Shown here piece after piece: positions 20,938-28,678 of a stretch of 60,000 bases of DNA. The first letter of the stretch is position 1. Each line of letters begins with the position of its first letter. Location of the stretch: contig CM043944.1 of the NCBI GenBank assembly GCA_014529385.2, positions 176,176,740 to 176,236,739 on the forward strand. Reading direction: 5' to 3'. The stretch comes from Adiantum capillus-veneris. Taxonomy: Eukaryota > Streptophyta > Polypodiopsida > Polypodiales > Pteridaceae. Made by a program: the position numbers and the translations under genes. The notes under the pieces were generated by a model that searched no databases, had not been told where the DNA came from, and saw only the letters and a program-made list of their open reading frames with translations.

Positions 20938-23715
20938 ATGCAGGAGCTACAAAGCAGCTACAAGCGGAAAAAACAAAGAAAAACAAAAATTATATTACAA
21001 GGGCAATGTCTTACATGATTTTGCAATTTTTTATGTTTGATTGCGGATATTGATAATATTTATGCCCTTATATACCTTGTTTTGCAACAAAGAAGAGATC
21101 AAATGATGAATTTGGGTCTCTAGATGTGTAAATATCACTAAATAAGAGTGTTTTCGGAGCTAAAAAGTGGAAAAAAGTGGTAATCCAAGTCCAAAAATCA
21201 CAAAGAAGTGTATATTCATATACACAGGGTTACCAGCTATTTATCGTGTATGTTTGGAATTTTTTTGGCTTCAATTTACTATTTTCCTTTATTTTTATGA
21301 TTTTCTTAATAAAAATAAAAGAAAAATAAAAAAGCAGGTGAAATGAGATCGGAAAAAAGAAAAGAATAGACGGTGATGGTCCTAATGATAAGGGCAACCC
21401 ATGGTAAAAATGGGATACAATTCTGAAAAAGTTGCGGAAAGCCCGAAATGACAGAATTTTGGCAAAGTGGACAGATTTCTCAGAAACAGGTCAAACGGAG
21501 TCCAAATTGAGAAATTTCAAATCCTAAAGTGCATTTCACGACGAGATAGGAGCACACGTCAAATTTGGTAACAAGTGATCCGGGAAGCCCGGAGTTAAGT
21601 ATTTTTCACTTCACTATCAAGCTCATTTCCACTATTACCTTCTTGGAGAGAGCAAAGAGCACACAGGAGCATCCGGCCTTCTACCGCCTTCTACGACTGC
21701 TACGAGAGCTCAGAGGACACCAGACATGAGAGGTAGACTCGTTTCCATAAGCTTTTGATGCTTATCGTTAACTTTTGTCGCGAAAACTCACCAAAACCAA
21801 GAAACAAGAGCAGACGGGGAATGGGGAAGAACGCTAGGTAGGGGCACAACCGCCTAACCAAACTTTGCAAGAACTTAGAGGTGGGTTACCCTAGTATAGG
21901 AGATGAGTTTCTAGCACTCAAAGCTCAAGAAAGAACGACTGGAAAAACCTAGGTCAACAGAGCCTGCAAGAGGCAAACAGAAAAAAGTTGTCGGAACGAC
22001 ACAAAACTTCTCAGGAAGCTTAACAACATCGAGGGAAATGCAACCATAGAGTATCTCCAGGTTTGGACCACCAAAAGTAGGTCGGAACAACCGATTCGGC
22101 TATGGACACACAAAGCGTCATTTTGGCATAACGGCTAAAATTGACGACCAAATGACATGAAACTTCACAAGCAGTTTCAATTATACATGGATGACTTATG
22201 TTTGCAAGCAAAACCCAAAAGAAAGCTGATTGACTTACCGATGGTGAAAAAGACGCTTTCGAGCAACCAAATGGATAAAGATGGAGAACGGGGAGCCAAA
22301 GTCAAGTCCAACCAACTGGATGGCTTCGCAACATATCCAATGAGCTGGAAATGCAACTCTCAAGAAGAAAAGTTGAAGAAATTCAACTCCAAGGCAAAAA
22401 GACGACTTCGGAGACTGAAATGCCTATAAGGGGGCTTTTTAGCTAAACTGATGACTTTTTAAGTTGAAAACTAGTTAGCAAGGCTTAGGGCACTAGCACA
22501 AAGCATTCTTTGCACAAAAAGACCAACATTTCAAGAAAAGACATCATACGCGTATGATGTCTCACAGCATGATTTTCACATCCATTTCAACATTTGAGTG
22601 CATAGCCTCATTCCACATGTTAATCACATCCTATGAACCAAGTATCATGAGAATTGGAGTTAGAAAACCCAAGGAAAACCAAAAAGACGCAAAGTAGGCC
22701 ATAAAATTGATTTTTGGTCCTAATTTTGTAAAAATAACTCCAAACTCATTGAAACTTTGTAGGATTGTTGATTAACACATCTACAAGCTATCTGGAACCA
22801 AAAAGCACCATTTTGATGAAAAAGACATCATACGCGTATAATGTCTATTTGCACTTACAGAGCCAAAAATGCTCATTTGTCATCATACATTCATTATATA
22901 TATCTAATACATGCTACATATGAAGTTTGGAACCATTTGGTCAAGTGGATCACCCCATTAGCCCAATTAAGAGAAAATCCTTCATACAAAGCCTATTTTT
23001 GTCCCAAATCCAACATATTCAAGTCCAAACCAAGATTTGAGTATAAACAGTCCTTCACTAGCACATGGAGAGTCCACAGAACCAATCCCATGAAAAATTG
23101 ATGAAAAAGACATCATACGCGTATGATGTCTCCAGAGCCATTTTTAGCCCAAAATCTATCCAAACTTCATAAATCCACTGAATAAGCCTATCTAAAGCCA
23201 AATCCAAGCTTATAGAGAAAATTGGTCCAAAAATGCACCAAAAGACATCATACGCGTATGATGTCTCACTATGTGATTTTGGCATCTAAGGGCTTCAACC
23301 ACCAAACAGAAGTGTTCTACATGCCATTTGAAAGTAATCCACCAAGTTTTACCCAATTTGGATCATAAAATCCATTTCCCTTTCAAAATTTTGCCAAGAG
23401 CCTGAACTGGACTAAACTGGCCAAAACTTGACCAAATGGGATCCAAACTCAAATCCAAGCATATGATACTCATGTATACACTATCAGCTACAAGCACAAC
23501 CAATATGAAGTCATTCTGACACAAAAGACATCATACGCGTATGATGTCTCAAGCATGTTTTTGAGCCCTGTTTGCATATTTTTTCACTTACATTGCATCC
23601 TTAGGCCCTGAATAGCTCATGTTTCAATTTTCAAGTCATTTGAATAGTTAAAAGCTTCATTTCGGCTTTCAGTACTAAAAAGACGCTAACTTCTGAAATT
23701 GGAGTTACAGGATCC
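20938..23715 (+). other. A2 pol-ORF3 spacer with possible LTR relic
   Basis: 2.8 kb without a convincing gene. The first 0.9 kb has weak LTR-like features: it starts right after a polypurine tract, contains TGCTACGAGAGCT (about 21699; LTR has TGCTACGCGAGCT at about 3523), and ends near 21860 with CGCTAG then AACCGCCTAAC, resembling the true LTR end. At 22182-22201 is a 20-bp exact copy of the RT YMDDL region. The rest (22440-23715) carries palindrome array 2 and resembles the element's leader. Confidence 0.55.
22540..23548 (+). repeat. Palindrome array 2 upstream of A2 ORF3 (5 copies)
   Basis: Copies of the half-site GACATCATACG plus its reverse complement lie at 22540-22561, 22824-22845, 23109-23130, 23244-23265 and 23527-23548. 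All are perfect except the one at 22824 (one base in the right arm). Start-to-start spacings are 284, 285, 135 and 283 bp, nearly the same set as in the leader. The last copy is 168 bp before the ORF3 start codon. Confidence 0.92.
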
Positions 23716-26700
23716 ATGGATTCCGCTAAGTCATCGGCAACTAAGAGAAAAAGACCAACCATCAAGGATGCTCTTGCAGAAGCAGAACCTTTTGATATTC
23801 CAACAGAAACCCTCAAGCCAACCAAGACTTGGGTGGAGGAAGCAGTACTAGAAAAAGAGGGAATAAAGATCTACCAGGGGACTTTCAGAGATCCTCAAGG
23901 GCAATCGGTCGATGTACCTATGATCCCACGAGAATTAGTGGATTATAGCAGATCAGAGAACATCAGCAGATACCTGGAAAAGGCTGACTTACACAGGTTC
24001 TTCACCTCGAGACCATCAGGTGTAGACACAAGAAGAGTGTATGAGTTGGCAACATCCATTCAGAAGGATGGGAAAGCCACGTTGACAGCCATGGATGGAG
24101 AAACAGTTGAAGTACAGATCACTCCACAGCTCATTGCAGATGCACTGAAGCTGCACAACAAAGGGAGTTCTGTCAGAGAAAGAAGAGAGGCCATAGAGGT
24201 CTATGGATCAAAGAATCAAAATACAACCTACGGAGATATGGCAGATCAACGAGCGGCAACCCTTTGCCGGTTATACAACCAGTTTTTCCATGTGTGCAGT
24301 AAAAGACCGCAGAAGTATACTACACCACCCCATGCCATTGCGACAACCATCACATGGGCACTGAAGAGCAACATGCCAAAAGAGGTGAATTATGCTCAAT
24401 ACATCCACGAGCAAGTAATCGCCATGCACAACCAGAAGCCAAGGTACATAGGAGGAGAAGAAATCCTAACAAGAATAGCTTATGAAGCTATTGGAGCTAG
24501 GGATCAAGGGCCACAGATTCCCTCCCAGAATGAGTGGCTTAGAGAAGCCGATGAGGAGGAAGAACAGCAAGAAGTATCCAAGAGGGCGTCCACAAGAGCA
24601 CGCCGAAAACTAGAAATAGTTTCAGAACCTGAAGAGGCTGTGGACGACGAGCCGCTCAAGAAGAAAGTGAAGAAGAAGGCCGATCCCAAGCAAACCAAAA
24701 GTCAAAAATACGCAAGAATGGAAAGGCTGGTGGAGCAGTTTAGAGCGAAAAGAGCTCTAAAGGGGGACTTCGAAGAAATGTGGGTGCCAGACCCCAGTAA
24801 AGTCGGAACCAGCTCAGCCAGGCCACATGTTGATCAATATGATCAATATATTAGAGCTTATGAGGAGTCGGAGGCCATACTGGAGCAGCAACCTGTAGAG
24901 CCTTATACTGAAGAGGAAGTACAGCTTTTAAAAGCTGAGCTGCAAAAGGACGACAAGGGGAAGAAGAAAGTAGATGAGTCTACTGAACCTCAAGAGAAAG
25001 ACGGGCAAGCAAACAAAGGGAAAGCCAAGATGACTGAGGACAATCAGCCCTCTTTTATTGTTGTACCAAGCCCGAAGAAGATGGAAATTATTGTGGAGGA
25101 GACCACAATAGAAATAGAAACAGAAGTTATGGAAAAGCCGGAGGCCGGGACCAAGGAAAAGGAGATAGATCCAGTTCAGCAAAAGAAAGATGATTATGAG
25201 GATCTGGTAGCGATCGGATACAGTGAAGAAGAGGCCCTGGAGGCAGTTTATGGGATATCCCTACGGAAACAAGATGATCGGAAAGGGACGAAAGAAAAGA
25301 CAAAGGGTACAATGGAGAGTGAAGAAAAAATGGACGAGCCGAAGCCATTGGAGGTGGTGGCAGAAAGAGCTGTCAAGTTGACAGATGAAGATGAAAAAGA
25401 CATGCACATGGTGCATGAACTGCTCAGCAAGATTAAAGAAAGATCCAGAGCAAAGGAAGTAGCACTTGAGACAGCAAAACAAAAGGAAGCAGAGTTGCAG
25501 AAGAAGTTAGAGAATGCTATGACTGAATCTGAAAGTCATAAAGCATTACTCTACGACGCAGAAAACGAGAGGGACGGCTTGATACTCCAACTAGCCGAAG
25601 CTTCAAGAGAGGTAACAAGCTCACAGGAAGCAAAGGAGCGAATAGAAGATGAGTTGGAGGCAGCCAAGGATGAGCTCATTGAGCTAAGGGAAAGAGTCGA
25701 ACTTCAAGAAAGATCAATCATGAGACTCAGGACCACCCCTAGAGCTAGCAGAGCAGGAACAGAACAAGAGGGAGCCCTCGTACCAGCTCTGGAAGATCAG
25801 GTAAGAAGTCTGCAAAGAGAGCTGAGGTTAGAGCAAGTGCAAAGATTGCACATGGCGGAGGGATCATTGGCTGCAGAGGAGAGGCTCACATCAGAAAACC
25901 AAACACTAAGGACAGAAAATGAGGCCCTCCACAAACAGCTCCAAGACCTCCAAGAGCAACAAAGAAGAGAAACAGAGACACCACAAGAAGAAGCAGGGGG
26001 AGCAGCCATAGAGCTACCAGAAACTAGAGAGGCAACCACAATTGAAGATCGAGCCCCAGTTCAAGAAGTGGCCTCAACTTCAGGAATCTCTGAAGAAGAA
26101 GAACAAAGGCTCCAGGACCAAATAGAAAAGTCAACAGAGGAAAGTGCCAAGGCGGAAATGGAATGGGAAAGGAGACTCCTCATCTCCATTAGACTTCAAG
26201 GTTTAGACACAAAAGTGCTCCATGAAGAGTGGATGCAACCAAGCCTGCCTTTCCCTCTGATGAAATTTGAAGTGATAAAGACGAAAAAGAGAATAGAGGA
26301 GGAGCAGTATGTCGCTCTTTACGAAGGCGACATCACAAAGGATGAACAATCAAAGAGGATTGTAGACTCTCAACCTAGATGGAGGAAAGGTTGGTTGAAC
26401 AAATACCCAGCCTACCTCATCTACTTGGTAGAGGCTCCAAAGGAGATTCGGGAGGATGCAACCTTCTGCCCGGTGCCAAAAGTCAGAAGCTGGAAAGAGC
26501 ATGGCAGGATTGCAGAAAAGAAGCCAAATTGGCTTAATTACCCAAGGATGCCAGGACCAAAGGCAGGAGAGAGAATAGGTAAAGCCTATATGGTGAAAAC
26601 CCTAACGGGCACCATCAAACTCTTTACTGGCTCTCTTGACCTTTCGTGTCAGATGCTAAAGAAAATCTGCAGGACTCTCTTAGCATGCATTGAAGTGTTC

Positions 26701-26976
26701 GCACCAGATAAAGCCACGACCTCGAGTCTACTATCGACGGCCGACACAGTGACGGATATGATGTATGATCTTTCATTGCAGCCATCACCAAAGGTGTTAC
26801 ATCTCTTATACCAAAGAATTATGTTTTTGCCTAGCTTCCACATGCAAACATTCGAAGAAGCTTTCTACACCGGCTTTTTCACTCACGAAAGCAAAATATT
26901 CGGCCCAACCTTGACCATCGGCAACCTACGCTACGAATCACATTTACAGATGCTCAAGACGACAGGACTCTATTGA
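23716..26976 (+). CDS. A2 ORF3, large third protein of unknown function
   Basis: 1086 residues, intact, from the ATG in GATCCATGG. N-terminal part: a basic patch (KRKRP) then a helical domain at about 40-280 (RVYELATSIQKDGKA, YTTPPHAIATTITWAL). Its layout is reminiscent of the plant-transposon-protein domains found in Athila-type extra ORFs; this is a loose resemblance only. Next come a basic nuclear-signal-like stretch (KKKVKKK, about 317), an acidic low-complexity region, and heptad-rich coiled coil at about 555-760. A conserved C-terminal domain spans about 830-1086 (WRKGWLNKYPAYLIYLVEAP). I see no signal peptide or membrane segment, so it is not an obvious envelope protein. It lies between the two polypurine tracts and ends 37 bp before the terminal one. 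A1 has the same ORF with one nonsense codon. Confidence 0.9.
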   Translation: MDSAKSSATKRKRPTIKDALAEAEPFDIPTETLKPTKTWVEEAVLEKEGIKIYQGTFRDPQGQSVDVPMIPRELVDYSRSENISRYLEKADLHRFFTSRPSGVDTRRVYELATSIQKDGKATLTAMDGETVEVQITPQLIADALKLHNKGSSVRERREAIEVYGSKNQNTTYGDMADQRAATLCRLYNQFFHVCSKRPQKYTTPPHAIATTITWALKSNMPKEVNYAQYIHEQVIAMHNQKPRYIGGEEILTRIAYEAIGARDQGPQIPSQNEWLREADEEEEQQEVSKRASTRARRKLEIVSEPEEAVDDEPLKKKVKKKADPKQTKSQKYARMERLVEQFRAKRALKGDFEEMWVPDPSKVGTSSARPHVDQYDQYIRAYEESEAILEQQPVEPYTEEEVQLLKAELQKDDKGKKKVDESTEPQEKDGQANKGKAKMTEDNQPSFIVVPSPKKMEIIVEETTIEIETEVMEKPEAGTKEKEIDPVQQKKDDYEDLVAIGYSEEEALEAVYGISLRKQDDRKGTKEKTKGTMESEEKMDEPKPLEVVAERAVKLTDEDEKDMHMVHELLSKIKERSRAKEVALETAKQKEAELQKKLENAMTESESHKALLYDAENERDGLILQLAEASREVTSSQEAKERIEDELEAAKDELIELRERVELQERSIMRLRTTPRASRAGTEQEGALVPALEDQVRSLQRELRLEQVQRLHMAEGSLAAEERLTSENQTLRTENEALHKQLQDLQEQQRRETETPQEEAGGAAIELPETREATTIEDRAPVQEVASTSGISEEEEQRLQDQIEKSTEESAKAEMEWERRLLISIRLQGLDTKVLHEEWMQPSLPFPLMKFEVIKTKKRIEEEQYVALYEGDITKDEQSKRIVDSQPRWRKGWLNKYPAYLIYLVEAPKEIREDATFCPVPKVRSWKEHGRIAEKKPNWLNYPRMPGPKAGERIGKAYMVKTLTGTIKLFTGSLDLSCQMLKKICRTLLACIEVFAPDKATTSSLLSTADTVTDMMYDLSLQPSPKVLHLLYQRIMFLPSFHMQTFEEAFYTGFFTHESKIFGPTLTIGNLRYESHLQMLKTTGLY

Positions 26977-27013
26977 TCAAGTCTCAAAGTCATGTCAGGG
27001 ACGACATGAACGC

Positions 27014-27026
27014 GGAGGGGGGGGAG
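27014..27026 (+). promoter_or_regulatory. A2 terminal polypurine tract
   Basis: GGAGGGGGGGGAG directly abuts the 3' LTR, the expected plus-strand primer. The same tract is at 46851-46862 in A1. Confidence 0.92.
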
Positions 27027-27967
27027 TGTTGAGCCAGCAGAGGATCACAACCACATTTTTTTGCTCACACCCATCATTTTGTAACCATTGATTGTAATAA
27101 ATGTCTTTCCGACATTAATTTTGATTTGAGCCATTCATTAAGTAACGGGACTCAATTGAGTTTCCAGCCTGTAATCCCGACGTAATTTCACCTACTGATG
27201 TAAATAATTAGAGATGTTCTCACCTCCAAGGCTGAGGTATATAAGCCAAAGTTTTGTAACCTAAAGGGGGATTCAATTATTAATCAAAGTGAGTTTTGAG
27301 CGCCGTGACTGTGTCTGAGAGAGAGAGAGAGAGAGAGAGAGTCTTATCTTCTTGCTACGCGAGCTACGGGGCCGCCATTGGAGAAGCGACACCGCCATTG
27401 TGTTAGCAACGGTGAGAGCTACGCACAGATACCAAGAGTGCGCGCTATCGGCTTCTACGTGTGGTAAGTTCCTACGAGCTTCGGTGTGAGTTTTCTTCCA
27501 ACTCGTGTGTCGGAATAGAGTGTGCAGCATATCTATAGAACCACAACGAGTAGAGCTACACATTCGTACCATCGGGGTCAAGTTTCGGTCACCTGTATTT
27601 TTCGGCCTGTCTTCATACGCGTTTATCGCACGGAGTGGTTATAGGTTGATTTTGCAGTTCAAGTCTTTAGGGTGTTGTTCTTACCTAGTGTATAGACTTC
27701 CCCTTGAGTTTGAGATCGATTCGATGATTCTAGATCTTGTTTCGTATAGCATTCGTTCGTAGTACGGATTTCAGTCACTTGCGTATTTTAGAACTTAGAT
27801 TTGATTTCCTTAGTAGTGATTGTCATTAGAAGGTCGAGTAGGTGATTTGACACCCACCTAGTTGTTTCCATGCGCCTGCGGGTCAAGCTTCGTCCTCGTC
27901 TGACAAATTCTGTTGTTGGTTGAGTTCTCGCTATTTAGCTTCCGCTAGCGGCGTAACCGCCTTAACA
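27027..27967 (+). repeat. A2 3' LTR
   Basis: 941 bp, three transitions and one extra GA unit different from 3199-4137. It is followed by GTAAC (27968-27972), the second copy of A2's target duplication. A TATA box is at 27238-27245. Confidence 0.97.
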
Positions 27968-27972
27968 GTAAC

Positions 27973-28657
27973 CATTTCTTATTAGGAAGGCATTCCCCAT
28001 GGTATTAAGAGAAGATTTCTAATACCTAGCTTGGTCAAACTAGCTTAGTCGGACTGCTTGATTTTTAAACCTAGACAAGTGATTATGACAAAACATTACA
28101 TTGAATTAAATGTTTGATAGTAAGCAAATGCACTGAATATTATACTACCAATCAAAGCAGACAAACATAGATGCAAAAAGATAACGGCAATGCTAATGGA
28201 CAAGAAACACCTGTTTGTGTTGATGGTCGTGCTTGATTTGAAGGTTCCATGAAGGTGCAAATCCTATCAATAGCAACACGCTCCTGTACACACTATGAAA
28301 TACAAACAATACCTCTAGGAGGAACATCAGTGGGAAAAGAGAACTTTGCTAATCTCTCGACTCTAAAACAGAAACACTCCTATCGTACTAATCTTACTTA
28401 CCCTCCATCACTCAAGTGATGAGGATCAAAGGTTTTTTATGGCATAGGTTTCTGTTTCACTGTACCAGATGTGACATGTGTAGGTCTGAGTCAATGTTTT
28501 GACTTTTATTGTGCATACTCGTTTGCTAATTGCTCTTGCTCCTTTTTTTTTTTTTGTGAGTATAAAGCTTTATATGTACATTCCCTAAGATCGAAGATTA
28601 AGAGGTCAGGGAAAAAGGTTGAGAGGGAAGCAAGTGAATGATGGATGTCCACAAACA
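27973..28657 (-). other. B 3' noncoding region, proximal part
   Basis: Sequence between B's internal polypurine tract and the A2 insertion, continuing at 3198 on the far side of A2. It includes a run of 13 T at 28543-28555. I see no gene or RNA in it. Confidence 0.7.
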
Positions 28658-28671
28658 CTCCCCCCTTCCTT
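28658..28671 (-). promoter_or_regulatory. B internal polypurine tract after the stop codon
   Basis: The minus strand reads AAGGAAGGGGGGAG, starting 7 bp after the TGA stop. With its upstream ATCTAC it matches the terminal tract and its context (2299-2320) at nearly every base, so the two are duplicates. The A family has the same arrangement. Confidence 0.75.
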
Positions 28672-28678
28672 GGGTAGA

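Larger units (their letters stand above)
3199..27967 (+). mobile_element. A2: full-length Ty3/gypsy element (Athila/Tat-like) with ORF3, interrupted by C
   Basis: A2 is complete: 939-bp 5' LTR, tRNA-Asp primer site, palindromic leader, gag, protease, RT, RNase H, integrase, second retropepsin-like domain, internal polypurine tract, spacer with palindromes, ORF3, terminal polypurine tract, 941-bp 3' LTR, and the target duplication GTAAC. It is about 19.0 kb without C, which is large for Ty3/gypsy and fits the Athila/Tat group. The LTRs differ by three transitions and one GA unit, so it inserted recently. It is still disabled: TAG at 14718, a lost A near 16348, a lost G near 18766, and C inside gag. 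The Athila/Tat placement rests on the primer site, size and extra ORF and is an inference. Confidence 0.95.

Noticed and set aside
22157-22429. 90-residue frame containing YMDDL as a gene
   Set aside because: The RT-like part is a 20-bp duplicate only; the rest matches no RT and the frame is short.
23716-26976. ORF3 as a retroviral-type envelope gene
   Set aside because: No signal peptide, membrane span or fusion features; coiled coil and basic regions dominate.
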